NCBI RefSeq assembly: GCF_000019845.1
Contig: NC_010581.1
Location: 811,501 to 875,500, forward strand
Reading direction: 5' to 3'
Origin: Beijerinckia indica subsp. indica ATCC 9039
GTDB taxonomy: Bacteria > Pseudomonadota > Alphaproteobacteria > Rhizobiales > Beijerinckiaceae
DNA length: 64,000 nt
Shown: positions 19,213 to 30,426 of the stretch, piece after piece
Layout of the letters: the number at the start of each line of letters is the position of its first letter
Numbering within the stretch: position 1 is the first letter of the stretch
Program-made: the position numbers and the translations under genes
Notes under the pieces: generated by a model
The model's input: only the letters and a program-made list of their open reading frames with translations
The model's database searches: none
What the model was told of the DNA's origin: nothing

Positions 19213-19776
19213 TTAGGCCTTGGCTTTGAGCGCAGCGGTGAGTTTTTTCGCGTCGGGCGCCTTGCCAGTGAATTGCTGCACGATGGCGCTGGCGGCTTCC
19301 TGGGCAATGGCGGTGACATTGCTCATCGCGGCGGCCTTGGTTTCGGTAATACGAGCCTCGGCGGCAGTGAGCTTGGCGGCGAGTTCGGCTTCCACCGCAT
19401 GCTGCTTCGCATCGGATTCAGCACGCAACTTGGCTTGGTTCTCCTGAGCCAAAGCAATTGCCTTGGCCTTGGCGTCGGCAATGGTCTTCTCCTGCAAGGC
19501 GGCCGCTTCCTTGGCCTGAGCATGCAAGGCTGTGGCCTCATGCATGTCCGAGCGGAGCTTTTCATTGCGCGTGTGCAGAATGCCGCCGATCCGGGGAAGG
19601 ACCAGTTTCGACATCAGGGCGTAGAGGAGAAGGAAGGAAATCGCCAGCCAGATGAGAAGGGGCGCGAAATTCGACGAGTCGAAGGGGGGGAAGGGTTCTC
19701 CCTGTCCTTCATGGGGCACGCCCGTGCTTGTCGTGTGTTGGTCGGCACTTTCGTGTTCGGCGCGCTCTTGGGCCAT
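19213..19776 (-). CDS. atpG: ATP synthase F0 subunit b'
   Basis: A 187-aa b-type stator subunit of the form used with b in alphaproteobacteria and cyanobacteria. It has an extended N terminus, a PFDSSNFAPLLIWLAISFLLLYALMSK membrane segment near residues 30-56, the LPRIGGILHTRNEKL hinge, and a long charged helix. The b and b' subunits form a heterodimeric peripheral stalk. It sits between atpE and atpF with a gap of about 80 nt on its downstream side. Confidence 0.92.
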   Translation of the reverse strand: MAQERAEHESADQHTTSTGVPHEGQGEPFPPFDSSNFAPLLIWLAISFLLLYALMSKLVLPRIGGILHTRNEKLRSDMHEATALHAQAKEAAALQEKTIADAKAKAIALAQENQAKLRAESDAKQHAVEAELAAKLTAAEARITETKAAAMSNVTAIAQEAASAIVQQFTGKAPDAKKLTAALKAKA

Positions 19777-19898
19777 GGCGATATCCTAATCAGAAATCCG
19801 GGTACTTCTCTCGGAAGCTTCATGGATGGACAGCCGAGGAGAAGGAAGCAGCGGAGCATGCCGGTGACCGGCATGCTCCGCAAGGTCTTGATCGGATC

Positions 19899-20129
19899 TT
19901 ACTTCATCACGAAGAGGAGTAGAATGGCGACGAGGAAGGAGAAAATCCCCAGACCTTCGGCAAGAGCCGCGCCGATGAACGCGCGACCAAACTGCGCATC
20001 GGAAGCGGTGGGATTGCGCAAGGCGCCAGACAGGAAGCTGGCGAAGATGATCGCCACGCCGATGGCGGCGGCGCCCATGCCAATAACGGTAAAGCCCGCG
20101 CCGAGATATTTTGCTGCCAGGGGATCCAT
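19899..20129 (-). CDS. atpE: ATP synthase F0 subunit c
   Basis: A 76-aa proteolipid that forms the proton-driven rotor ring. Two hydrophobic helices flank a polar loop (ALRNPTA), and the proton-carrying glutamate is at about position 58 in FIGAALAEGLGIF. The Gly-rich first helix is typical. It lies between atpB and atpG in the F0 operon. Confidence 0.97.
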   Translation of the reverse strand: MDPLAAKYLGAGFTVIGMGAAAIGVAIIFASFLSGALRNPTASDAQFGRAFIGAALAEGLGIFSFLVAILLLFVMK

Positions 20130-20185
20130 TGAAAACTCCTAAGGGGACGATGAAAGGGCAACTTATTGTTGTTACAGATCTTTAT

Positions 20186-20965
20186 TCAGTGGCCCGGATG
20201 AACCGCGTCGTTCAGATAGACGCAGGTAAGGATGGTGAACACATAGGCTTGCAGGAAGGCGACAAGCAGTTCGAAGGCGGTGAAGATAACGACCATGGCC
20301 AATGGCAGCGGCGCGACCAGCGCATAGACGGAGCCGGCGCCGAGCAGGCCGGCGACGAAGCCGCCCATGACCTTCAGGGTGATGTGGCCCGCGAGCATAT
20401 TGGCGAAAAGACGAATGGAGAGGCTGATCGGGCGGGAGATGAAGGAAATCACCTCGATCATGATCATGAAAGGCAGCAGCAGGGGCGAAACACCGGACGG
20501 CGCGAAAATGCCGAGAAAATGCGTGCCGTGCTTGATAAGGCCATAGATGACGACCGTGCCGATGACGATCATTGCGAGACCGAAAGTGACAGCGATCTGG
20601 CTGGTGACCGTGAACGTATACGGGACAAGGCCGATCAGATTCGCCAGGAAGACGAACATGAAGATCGAGAAGACGAAGGGGAAGAACCGCATGCCGTCCC
20701 GACCAGAGGAGAGCTGGAGGGTCGAGGCAATGAATTCATAAGAGACTTCGGCAATCGATTGCAGCCGTCCCGGCACCAAGCTGTGATTGCGCGTGCCCGC
20801 GAGCAGCACCAGGCTCGCCAGGGCGACGATCACCAGCATGAAAAAGGCGGCATTGGTAAACGACACATCCGTGCCGAGAAAATGCAGGGGTATGATCCGG
20901 TCGATGTGGAATTGATGAATTGGATCAATTTCGTGTGGTTCCGCCATCTCATGTCCCCTGGGCAT
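20186..20965 (-). CDS. atpB: ATP synthase F0 subunit a
   Basis: A 259-aa membrane subunit that forms the proton half-channels against the c ring. It has about six hydrophobic helices, the essential arginine in [19 protein letters not shown], and a C-terminal [20 protein letters not shown] helix. It starts with [19 protein letters not shown]; an ATG six codons downstream (MAEPHEID) could also be the start and is closer to homologues. It follows atpI in the operon. Confidence 0.95.
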   Translation of the reverse strand: MPRGHEMAEPHEIDPIHQFHIDRIIPLHFLGTDVSFTNAAFFMLVIVALASLVLLAGTRNHSLVPGRLQSIAEVSYEFIASTLQLSSGRDGMRFFPFVFSIFMFVFLANLIGLVPYTFTVTSQIAVTFGLAMIVIGTVVIYGLIKHGTHFLGIFAPSGVSPLLLPFMIMIEVISFISRPISLSIRLFANMLAGHITLKVMGGFVAGLLGAGSVYALVAPLPLAMVVIFTAFELLVAFLQAYVFTILTCVYLNDAVHPGH

Positions 20966-21136
20966 GTTCGGGGAAAGCGTTCGGCTTTCCGAAAATGCGT
21001 AAAATCAACATTCTCCAACACGTCTCCCGACAAAGTGACGGGTTCCGCCCTGGACTTCGGCATCTTGCGACACCATAACTAAACCGTAGCTCATTCTAGA
21101 GCAGTCCCATGGTCATCGAAGGATGACCATGATGTA

Positions 21137-21508
21137 TCAGATCAGCCTATCGCGCGATCCCTTGGCAGGCATGGCGATGCGATAGACATTCCAAAAAGCC
21201 GCCGCCGTCCCGAACCCCAGGAAGACGATGAGCAGGATCGGTGAGGTCCCGAACCATGCATCGAATTGCCAGCCGAGGACGCCACCGACGATGATGGCCG
21301 CGACAAATTCGGTAAGAACCCGAAAGCCGAGACTCATCGCTTGGCCCATGGTTCGTTGGGCCTTTTCGGCGGCATCTTCCTGCTTTCGGGCGCTTTCTGC
21401 TCCAGATTGAGCATCAAGCGCATTCGATAAGCGTTCGAGCCTTGCGCGCAGGGCTTCGTCCTTGCCGGCTTCCTGGCCATTATCATGGCCGTCACCTTGA
21501 CTTTGCAC
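21137..21508 (-). CDS. atpI: AtpZ/AtpI family protein
   Basis: A 123-aa protein with a hydrophilic N-terminal half and two C-terminal membrane helices (LTEFVAAIIVGGVLGWQFDAWF and PILLIVFLGFGTAAAFWNVYR), the AtpI/AtpZ pattern found first in bacterial F0 operons. These proteins help assemble the c ring or move magnesium. The start is a GTG at 21508 with an AGGAGG-like site about 9 nt upstream. Confidence 0.88.
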   Translation of the reverse strand: MQSQGDGHDNGQEAGKDEALRARLERLSNALDAQSGAESARKQEDAAEKAQRTMGQAMSLGFRVLTEFVAAIIVGGVLGWQFDAWFGTSPILLIVFLGFGTAAAFWNVYRIAMPAKGSRDRLI

Positions 21509-21711
21509 CGGAATTCCTCCCGCCCTCTCGAAGGGACACGAGAAACCTATAAAGCCGCCCCTCGCAAAAAGCGAGTAGAGTGGCCTAAAGCGACCGGGCG
21601 CAAAGAGACAAATAACCGCAAGCCTTTGCGAGCGAGCGGACCATATTGACCGATTTTTCCCCTGTCAAGATTTAGCCTTGAACGGAGCCGGATCGTTCCT
21701 ATGGAATTGGG

Positions 21712-24700
21712 TTATGCGGTTTCCAGGAAACGCTCGGCCTCTTCGAGGTTTACCGAGACAAGTTGGCTGACGCCGCGTTCCACCATGGTGACGCCGAACA
21801 GGCGGTTCATCCGCGCCATCGTGATCGGATTATGCGTGATGGTGATGAATCGCGTTTCGGTCTTGCGACTCATATGGTCGAGCAGATTGCAGAATCGCTC
21901 GACATTGGCGTCGTCGAGCGGGGCATCGACCTCGTCGAGCACGCAGATCGGGGCGGGATTGGTCAGAAAAATCGCGAAGATCAGCGAAAGAGCGGTAAGC
22001 GCCTGCTCGCCGCCCGAGAGCAGGGTCATCACCTGCGGCTTTTTGCCAGGTGGACGGGCCAGAATCTCAAGCCCCGCCTCGAGCGGATCGGCGGCCTCGA
22101 TCAATTGCAATTCGGCCCAGCCACCGTCGAACAAGGTTGTGAACAAATCCTTAAAATGCGTCTGGACGCGGTCGAAAGCTGCCTTGAGCCTTTCGCGACC
22201 CTCCTTATTGAGGTTGGCGATCGCCTCATGCAATTGCTGAATGGCGCCGCTCAAATCACTCCGTTCCTCGTCGAGGCTCTGGCGTGATTGCTCGATCGCA
22301 TTCAATTCGAGATCGGCGCGCAGATTGACGGCGCCGAGCTTCTCGCGCTCGCGTTTCGCCGTTTCGAGCCTTTTTTCGACGACGGAGGGGGCCGGCGGCT
22401 CTACACCGGGTTCCAGGCCAGCGCGCACGGGCAAAGCCTCGACAGGGCAATCGAGATCCTGGGCGATCATATGCAGCACAGTCTCGCAGCGCGCGCGGGC
22501 GGCCTCGAGACGCGTCTCGGCCCGTGCTTGTTCGGCGCGCGCCGCGCCCAAGGCTTCGAGCGCCGCATGAGCGGCCTTTTCGGCTTCGGCGAGTGTCTTT
22601 TCCGCCGCCACACGGTCCTTGGTCGCCTGTTTGGCCACATGCTCGCTCACAGCGATCTCGTCCTGGATCTGCTTGCGCCGCTGCTGGAATGTATCTGGTG
22701 CCTCAATCAGCACCGCGAGTTCCGCCCGCGCCTCGCCGAGACGGGTCTTGAAGGCGGCGATCTGGCCCGCCGCGCCGCCGGCGCGCGCCTGCCAGGATTG
22801 CTGTTCGTCATGCAAGGCGCGTTGCCGCTCGCCACGCGTCTGCCGCTCGCGCAAGAGCGCGTTCAAGGCCGTGCGCGTCTCGATCATGGCCGCGCGGCGC
22901 GTGGCTGCCTCGAGCCTGGCGGTTTCGACGCGGCCATGCAGATCAGCGGCAATGTCGAGCCCCGCGAAATCCTGTTCCGCGCGTTCCAGCCGCGCATTGG
23001 TTTCGGCCTGATCAGCGGCAAGACGGATCTTGGTGTCCTGCAGGCCTTGGATGCGCGCGTAGGTCTGAGCTTCACGCGTTTCAGCAGCCGCCTGGCGCTG
23101 GCGCACAGCATCACGTGCGGCAAGCATGGTCTTGAACTGTTGGCGCGCCTCGCGTTCAGCCTCGGCCGCGAGGGCAAGGGCTTCTTGCGCCGCTTCCACG
23201 TCCTCGCGCAGAATATCGGCGGTCTGCCGCGCCGCCTCGGCGGTCTTGGTCAGATCGGCGAGCCGATTCTTTTCGACGAGCCGGCGAGCCGCTGGGGTTG
23301 GCGCCTCGGCCGCTTGGACGAAACCGTCCCAGCGCCACAGATCGCCTTCCTGCGAGACCAGTCTTTGGCCGGGCACCAGCAAGGCCCGCAGGGCAGCGCC
23401 CTCCGAGCGCAGGACGACACCGATCTGGTCGAGGCTCCGCTGCAAGGCTGGGGGCGCCTCGACATAGGCGGACAAGGGTTTCACGCCCGGCGGCAAGGAA
23501 GGGTCGCCCTTGGCCTCGCTCAAGGCCCAATGCGCGGGGGCGGAAGGATTGGTCGAGGCTTCGAGATCGTCACCCAAGGCCGCGCCAAGGGCTGCTTCAT
23601 AACCCTTTGTGACGCTGATCGATTCCGTTACCGCCGGCCAGAAACCACCCGTGCCGGAGGCCAGCAATTTGGTGAGCGTCGCCACTTCGGTAGCGAGAAC
23701 CTGGGCCTTGCGTTCGGCCTCGGCGAGAGGGGCGCGCAACTGGATATCGGCCTCGCGCGCCGAGCCATGGGCTTTTTCCGCTTGGGATTGCCGCGTTTCA
23801 GCGGCGTGGAACGCCGCCTCGGCTTCCTCGAGCTCCCGCCGCAGCGCCGCGGTCTCTTCTCCTAGGGCAGCTTCGCCGCCGAGTTCTTCCCATTCCCGCG
23901 TGACCTTGTCGATTTCCGCCGAGAGACGCGCGAGCCTGCGGCCTTCCTCTCGAACGGCGGCCTCCAATGTCGTGCGCCGGGCTTCCATGCCGGCGCGCAA
24001 ATCTTGAACCTCAGTCAAGGCCGCTTCCGATTGCGCCAGGATGGCTTCGGCTTCGATCAGCCGATTGCGTGTCTCGCGCTCCTCCGCCGCGCCATCGCCG
24101 AGCATGGCCAGTTGGCGGGCTTCCTCTTCGAGTTTCGCCAGAACCGCTGCAGCATCTTCGATAAGCGCGGTTTCGCGCGTGAGATCGCCTTCCATTTCCG
24201 CAATGCGGCGTTCGAGTTCAGCACGGCGCAGCTTGGAGCGCTTTTCTTCCGCTTCCAGAGCATTACGCCGGCCAATGGCCTGTTGCAGGGCTCCCGCCGC
24301 GGCGGTTTCCGTCTCACGCAAGGGCGGCAGGGCATGGGCGGCGATGCCCTGCTGACGCGCCGTTTCTCCCTGAATGCCGACCTGATCGGCGAGAGCGAAA
24401 CGGGAGGTCTCGAACCCCGTTTCGGCCTGGCTCAGCGCCTGCGTGGCCTGTTGGTAGCTAATGAAGGCGAGCAGCGCTTCATCGCGTTCGATCTCTCCTG
24501 CCAGTGCCCGGTAGCGGATCGCCTGTTTGGCCTGGCGTTTCAGACCCTCGGCCTGGGAATCGATCTGCCTGACGACATCATCGAGGCGGCTGAGATTCTC
24601 TTCCGCCGCCTTGAGGCGCGTCTCGGCCTCCTGCCGGCGGGAATGCAGCCCGGCTATGCCCGCGGCTTCCTCGAGAATGCGGCGGCGGGCCTGCGGCTTG

Positions 24701-25164
24701 GCGGAAATCAATTCGCCGATCTGGCCTTGGCGTACCAGGGCTGGTGACTTCGCCCCGGTCGAAGCGTCGGCGAAAAGAAGTTGCACATCCTTGGCACGGA
24801 CCTCGCGGCCATTGATCCGATAGACCGAGCCCGAGGCGCGCTCGATGCAGCGGGTAACCTCGATCGCCGGGCAATCCTGGAAGGCCACGGGCGCGCTGCC
24901 GTCGCTATTGTCGAGGACCAGGCTGACTTCGGCCTGATCGCGCGCCGGCCTTTCGCCGCTGCCGGAAAAGATGACGTCATCCATGCCCGAGGCGCGCATG
25001 GCCTTGAACGAATTCTCGCCCATGACCCAACGCATAGCCTCGACAAGATTGGATTTGCCGCAGCCGTTCGGCCCGACAATACCGGTCAGGCCGGGTTCGA
25101 TCAGGAAATCCGTGGCATCGACGAAGGTTTTAAAGCCGGAAATGTGCAGCTTGGTGAATTTCAT
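21712..25164 (-). CDS. smc: chromosome segregation protein SMC
   Basis: Large ATPase that compacts and segregates the chromosome with ScpA and ScpB. The 1150-aa protein has the N-terminal Walker A GPNGCGKSN near residue 32, two long coiled coils (about 165-500 and 660-980), a hinge domain near 510-640, and the C-terminal signature LLSGGEQALTALSLIFAIF followed by Walker B PICVLDEVDAPLDD. Length is normal. It sits downstream of the DsbA and DciA genes, the usual alphaproteobacterial order. Confidence 0.97.
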   Translation of the reverse strand: MKFTKLHISGFKTFVDATDFLIEPGLTGIVGPNGCGKSNLVEAMRWVMGENSFKAMRASGMDDVIFSGSGERPARDQAEVSLVLDNSDGSAPVAFQDCPAIEVTRCIERASGSVYRINGREVRAKDVQLLFADASTGAKSPALVRQGQIGELISAKPQARRRILEEAAGIAGLHSRRQEAETRLKAAEENLSRLDDVVRQIDSQAEGLKRQAKQAIRYRALAGEIERDEALLAFISYQQATQALSQAETGFETSRFALADQVGIQGETARQQGIAAHALPPLRETETAAAGALQQAIGRRNALEAEEKRSKLRRAELERRIAEMEGDLTRETALIEDAAAVLAKLEEEARQLAMLGDGAAEERETRNRLIEAEAILAQSEAALTEVQDLRAGMEARRTTLEAAVREEGRRLARLSAEIDKVTREWEELGGEAALGEETAALRRELEEAEAAFHAAETRQSQAEKAHGSAREADIQLRAPLAEAERKAQVLATEVATLTKLLASGTGGFWPAVTESISVTKGYEAALGAALGDDLEASTNPSAPAHWALSEAKGDPSLPPGVKPLSAYVEAPPALQRSLDQIGVVLRSEGAALRALLVPGQRLVSQEGDLWRWDGFVQAAEAPTPAARRLVEKNRLADLTKTAEAARQTADILREDVEAAQEALALAAEAEREARQQFKTMLAARDAVRQRQAAAETREAQTYARIQGLQDTKIRLAADQAETNARLERAEQDFAGLDIAADLHGRVETARLEAATRRAAMIETRTALNALLRERQTRGERQRALHDEQQSWQARAGGAAGQIAAFKTRLGEARAELAVLIEAPDTFQQRRKQIQDEIAVSEHVAKQATKDRVAAEKTLAEAEKAAHAALEALGAARAEQARAETRLEAARARCETVLHMIAQDLDCPVEALPVRAGLEPGVEPPAPSVVEKRLETAKREREKLGAVNLRADLELNAIEQSRQSLDEERSDLSGAIQQLHEAIANLNKEGRERLKAAFDRVQTHFKDLFTTLFDGGWAELQLIEAADPLEAGLEILARPPGKKPQVMTLLSGGEQALTALSLIFAIFLTNPAPICVLDEVDAPLDDANVERFCNLLDHMSRKTETRFITITHNPITMARMNRLFGVTMVERGVSQLVSVNLEEAERFLETA

Positions 25165-25259
25165 CGGAGTGCGCGCCAGCCTGTAAGCTCAAGCGATAAT
25201 ATCGCTTGAAGCGGGAACAAGGGGTTAAAATGGTTGGAGACCGGCGCCACGGAGCTGTC

Positions 25260-25937
25260 TCAGCCTTTCAGCAAAGGCTGCAGCAAGGCGTCGAGTGCAT
25301 CAGGTGAAATTTCGCCGTTCTGTTTCTTGCCGTTGATGAAAAAGGTTGGTGTCGCGTTGACGTTGAATTTTTCCGCCGCCTGATCGCGCACCTTGTTCAC
25401 TTTATCAAACAGGTCTTGATCCTTCAGGCAGGCCTCGAAACGGTCCTGGCCTATACCCGTCTGCTTGACGAGAGCGGCCAGTGCCTCGAGCGGCTTATCG
25501 ACGAAAGCCCAGTTCTTCTGTTGCGCGAACAGGAGATCGACCATCGCCTCGCGTTTGTCGGGCCCGGCGCAGCGGGCGAGCATGAAGCCGGCGGTGGCGA
25601 GTGGATCCAGGGGAAATTCGCGCAGGATGAAGCGAACTTTGCCGGTATCGATATATTTGCTCTTGAGCACCGGATAGGTCTCGGCATGGAAAGCGGCGCA
25701 ATGCGAGCAGGTCATCGAGGCATATTCGACGATGGTGATCGGCGCTTGCTCAGATCCGAGCGCAATGTCGGGCAGGGCCTGGGGAGCCATCAATTGATCG
25801 GTAGGAATCGATGTGCCTTGCGCCGTCGCGTGACTTGCCGCAAGGGGGGCGAGCGCCAGGCTGAGAGCGAGCGCCGTGAAAAGGCTGCGGCGCGAGAAGG
25901 CCAGGGGGGAGATCATCGAAGGGGTCGGCAAAGTCAT
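25260..25937 (-). CDS. DsbA family thiol:disulfide oxidoreductase
   Basis: A 225-aa exported protein with a signal peptide ending near HATAQG and a thioredoxin fold with the active site CSHC at residues 77-80. The rest matches the DsbA/DsbG-type pattern: a helical insertion with KQTGIGQDRFEACLKD, and the cis-Pro loop ATPTFFINGKKQNGEI near the end. It probably catalyses disulfide formation in the periplasm. A DsbB homologue is encoded at 39.5 kb. It lies between dciA and smc. Confidence 0.9.
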   Translation of the reverse strand: MTLPTPSMISPLAFSRRSLFTALALSLALAPLAASHATAQGTSIPTDQLMAPQALPDIALGSEQAPITIVEYASMTCSHCAAFHAETYPVLKSKYIDTGKVRFILREFPLDPLATAGFMLARCAGPDKREAMVDLLFAQQKNWAFVDKPLEALAALVKQTGIGQDRFEACLKDQDLFDKVNKVRDQAAEKFNVNATPTFFINGKKQNGEISPDALDALLQPLLKG

Positions 25938-26438
25938 GGAACGATCCGTTGCGGCAAGTGAAAGCGCACGTGCAAAACGCGAATGCAGGGCGCGAATAGA
26001 CAGGCGAGTGCGAGTGCGAATGATGGAGCCTTCCCTTAAACGATCAGCGTCAGCTTGAAAGGGGGGAGGCAGGGCAAGCCCATGCCCGTCGGTCTCGATC
26101 GAATCACTTCAAGATCGTTATGACCGATGGTTGCCTCATCCCCGAACTTTTCCCCATGCTTGAACCGCATGTCTTTCGAAGAGACAGTTCATAAAACACA
26201 GTGACTTACGATCAAGGAGCCGGTTTGTTCATGCCGGCTGACATATTTGGAGAAAGAGCGTCCGACTCAAATTCTGGTCAAAATTCGTCGGTTTTTTTGG
26301 CCGCAAGGACGCCAAGCGCAGCCCATTCTCACAAACCTTTTAGAATATTCCGCCCGCTGTTTGAAACCGTGTTTTGCCTAAAAGCGCAGCAATTAACTCG
26401 AAATTGGGCATTTCCTGGCGCAGTGATGCCGGCAAGCC
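25938..26438. other. intergenic region between the DsbA gene and dciA
   Basis: About 500 bases without a convincing gene. A plus-strand open frame crosses it (26201-26656), but its second half is antisense to dciA and it has no family features. Around 26112-26195 there is a degenerate stretch that resembles the dispersed repeat of 4.0 and 41.4 kb (TGACCGATGG, then GTCTTTCGAAGAGAC). Confidence 0.4.
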
Positions 26439-26954
26439 TCACTGATCTTCTTTTGCTTGGCGGAGAATGGATGCGCCAAGCCTCGTTAGGGCCTGCCGGA
26501 GTTTTGTATCCGCAATACCTTGTACAACGCTTGCGGCTTGCCGCAAAGTTTCGGGTCCAGGGGCGCCGCGCGGCGTCTTGCGTTGCGGGGGGCGCGGCAA
26601 AGGTCCCTGTTGCATCACGAGTTTGGCGATGCAGTTCCAGCCAAGATGGGCATTGACCCTTTCGATGAGGACACTTGTCTCATGCTGCAAATCGAGAGCG
26701 AAGGCGGAATCGACGCGCAGGACCAGGGTCGCTTGACCCGCCCCGCCAAAGCCATCGAAGTCCATGCCGGCTTTCTGGCGGGCCGGCCATTGCAGCTTGA
26801 TGGGCCGCGCCATGCAGGCCAGTCTTTCGCCGACAATATCGTCCCAATAAAGAATGAGATCGCTCTCGCCGAATCCTTGTTTGTTCATGAGCGGCCGCAA
26901 AGAGCCGCCGACGAGATCGGCGAGGGGTTGTTGGCGAGGAAAAGGTTTGCGCAT
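26439..26954 (-). CDS. dciA: DUF721 domain protein, DciA-like helicase loader
   Basis: A 171-aa protein whose N-terminal part matches the DUF721/DciA domain: PLADLVGGSLRPLMNKQGFGE, then LILYWDDIVGERLACMARPIKLQW, then the LVLRVDSAFALDLQHET and RVNAHLGWNCIAKLVM blocks. DciA loads the replicative helicase DnaB in bacteria that lack DnaC, so this gene likely acts in replication initiation. Divergent from mutY and followed by the DsbA and smc genes, the usual alphaproteobacterial context. The symbol is assigned by family. Confidence 0.82.
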   Translation of the reverse strand: MRKPFPRQQPLADLVGGSLRPLMNKQGFGESDLILYWDDIVGERLACMARPIKLQWPARQKAGMDFDGFGGAGQATLVLRVDSAFALDLQHETSVLIERVNAHLGWNCIAKLVMQQGPLPRPPQRKTPRGAPGPETLRQAASVVQGIADTKLRQALTRLGASILRQAKEDQ

Positions 26955-27062
26955 GGTCTTTTAGATCTAAAATGCTGGGAGCGCCCTCGAAACCTTTGGT
27001 GCGCGAGCGACTTTGTCAATAATACACTGTTCTATAGGGTCTGGAATGTTCAAGGGCGCCAG

Positions 27063-27145
27063 CGGTCATGCAAGGATGAGCGTTGGGATCCTCTCGAATG
27101 TTCATGATGTCTCTGAAAGGACGAACATTCGAGACTGCAACCGGG
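27063..27145. repeat. dispersed repeat copy C, upstream of mutY
   Basis: An 11-bp inverted repeat (CTCGAATGTTC at 27093-27103, GAACATTCGAG at 27123-27133) with GTCTCTGAAAGGAC in the loop, preceded by TTGGGATCC and followed by GCAACC. The layout matches copies A (about 4.05 kb) and B (about 41.4 kb). Confidence 0.55.
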
Positions 27146-27231
27146 AGGCCCCCGTGAGGCTCCCATTGTGTCTCTTGGCGTAAGGCGGCGAATGGGCAAG
27201 GGAGCATGCGAGGGAGCATGACGGAGTGAAA

Positions 27232-28383
27232 ATGGAGCCGCCCTTGACGGGCTATTCCCTGTCGGAGCCATCCGTTTCGCGGGCCTTGCTCGCCTGGTAT
27301 GACGCGCATCGCCGTGATCTGCCCTGGCGCGCCAAACCGGGCGAACAGGCTGATCCCTATGCCGTTTGGCTCTCCGAGATCATGTTGCAGCAGACTACGG
27401 TCACGGCAGTCAAACCTTATTATGCGACTTTTCTTGGCCAATGGCCGCGTCTCGAAGATTTGGCCGCCGCCCCGCTCGACGCGGTTTTGCGGCAATGGGC
27501 TGGGCTCGGTTATTATTCGCGGGCGCGTAACCTTCATGCTTGCGCCATTATGGTCATGCAGCGCCATGGCGGTGTTTTTCCCGCCGAGGAATCTCTTCTC
27601 AGGGCTTTGCCAGGGATCGGCGCCTATACCGCGGCGGCTATTGCCGCCATCGCCCATGGCCGCCGCGCCGTGGTTGTTGACGGTAATGTCGAGCGGGTCA
27701 TCAGCCGGCTCTTCGCGATAGAGAGTCCTTTGCCGGAAGCAAAGGCGGTGATTCGCGCCGAAACGGATCGGTTGACACCCAACGAGCGGGCTGGTGATTT
27801 CGCCCAGGCGATGATGGATCTCGGCTCGATGATCTGCACACCCCGGCAGCCGCAATGCCTGCTGTGTCCATTGGCGGCGTTCTGTGTCGCGAAAGCAGAA
27901 GGCCGCGCGGGTGAATTTCCTATCAAGGCGCCGAAGCGGGAAAAACCCATCCGCCATGGCGTGGCCTTTTTTCTGCGGCGCGGCGATGGCGCCGTTCTTC
28001 TCACCCGGCGCCCGGCGCGTGGTCTTCTTGGCGGCATGATGGAAATTCCAGGCGGTGCATGGAACGAAACGCCCGACCTAGAACCCTTGCGCCTGGCACC
28101 CGTCGCGGCCGATTGGCAAAGGCTGGAGGGTGAAGTGACGCATGTCTTCACCCATTTCGCATTGCGGCTGAGTGTCTATGCGGCGAAAGCGCCATCCACC
28201 CTCAAAGTCCCCGATGGGTGCCGCTTCGTCGCCGAAGAAGATCTCGACGCCGAGGCGCTGCCGAGCCTGATGCGCAAAGCGGTTGCAGCCGGGCGGGCCT
28301 TTTTCGCAGACAAACAGGAACGAGCAGGCGAGAGGAAGAAGCGATGGCCAAACGGCGAGGCCCGGAACTCAAGGTCGAACTGA
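27232..28383 (+). CDS. mutY: A/G-specific adenine DNA glycosylase
   Basis: Removes adenine mispaired with 8-oxoguanine. The 383-aa protein starts at ATG 27232 with a GGAG site 5 nt upstream; an in-frame GTG at 27226 is less likely. Blocks include LPWRAK, SEIMLQQTTVTAVKPYY with the catalytic region, the helix-hairpin-helix LPGIGAYTAAAIAAIA with its Asp, and the [4Fe-4S] cysteines in CTPRQPQCLLCPLAAFC. A C-terminal MutT-like domain follows. Divergent from dciA. Its last 40 nt overlap the next gene. Confidence 0.96.
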   Translation: MEPPLTGYSLSEPSVSRALLAWYDAHRRDLPWRAKPGEQADPYAVWLSEIMLQQTTVTAVKPYYATFLGQWPRLEDLAAAPLDAVLRQWAGLGYYSRARNLHACAIMVMQRHGGVFPAEESLLRALPGIGAYTAAAIAAIAHGRRAVVVDGNVERVISRLFAIESPLPEAKAVIRAETDRLTPNERAGDFAQAMMDLGSMICTPRQPQCLLCPLAAFCVAKAEGRAGEFPIKAPKREKPIRHGVAFFLRRGDGAVLLTRRPARGLLGGMMEIPGGAWNETPDLEPLRLAPVAADWQRLEGEVTHVFTHFALRLSVYAAKAPSTLKVPDGCRFVAEEDLDAEALPSLMRKAVAAGRAFFADKQERAGERKKRWPNGEARNSRSN

Positions 28384-28613
28384 CGGAAGGTGCCGTCAGG
28401 ATCATCAAGGGAGAAAAAATCCTGACCCTGGTGCGGGCGGATTGCCCACCCGGGGAAGAAGATCCCGCCGATTTCATCATCTTTCTCGATGATATCACGT
28501 GTTGGGACGCGCCTCATGACTCGGTGGAGATCGAGATCGATGAAGTGCAAACCATCGTCCAGGCGATCGAAGGCGCTTTTGACGAACATGGGCTCCGTGT
28601 CGCTTTTGAGTAA
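28344..28613 (+). CDS. small conserved protein, Imm74-like
   Basis: An 89-aa acidic protein (MAKRRGPELKVELTEGAVRI...) with the look of the Imm74 immunity-protein family, a beta-rich fold with KGEKILTLVRADCPPG and the FDEHGLRVAF end. It begins inside the last 40 nt of mutY in a different frame, with an AGAGGAAG site 7 nt before the ATG at 28344, so the pair is translationally linked. No toxin partner is visible nearby, so a house-keeping role in Hyphomicrobiales is as likely as immunity. The Imm74 call is by memory of the family pattern. Confidence 0.55.
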   Translation: MAKRRGPELKVELTEGAVRIIKGEKILTLVRADCPPGEEDPADFIIFLDDITCWDAPHDSVEIEIDEVQTIVQAIEGAFDEHGLRVAFE

Positions 28614-28636
28614 AGCCATCGCTTTTGAAATGGAGC

Positions 28637-28666
28637 TGACGTGTTTAAAGACGCCGAAACACGTCA
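28637..28666 (+). terminator. hairpin after the mutY operon
   Basis: A perfect 10-bp inverted repeat (TGACGTGTTT and AAACACGTCA) with a 10-nt loop, 24 nt after the stop codon of the small gene following mutY. No strong T-tract, so it may stabilise the 3' end rather than terminate fully. Confidence 0.5.
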
Positions 28667-28875
28667 CTAGATGCGCGAGATCCTTGGCTTGCATGGACCG
28701 AGCGACCAGAAGCCATGACACAATCTTCTTGCGCGATTTTTACGGCCTCTTTGTAGCGCAAGCAGGCAATTGGTGACAAAGCCACGCGCAGGGAGCTGAC
28801 CAACCGCATTGTATCCACCACGGATGATTGTGTGGCTCGACCGGTGATCAGTTCGACGCCGGGAATACAGGGCGG

Positions 28876-30426
<1,551 letters not shown>

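Noticed and set aside
22288..23865. 525-codon plus-strand open frame opposite smc
   Set aside because: Antisense shadow of the SMC coiled coil; no ribosome site and no known motif.
26201..26656. 151-codon plus-strand open frame between the DsbA and dciA genes
   Set aside because: Its second half is antisense to dciA, and the composition is not coding-like.
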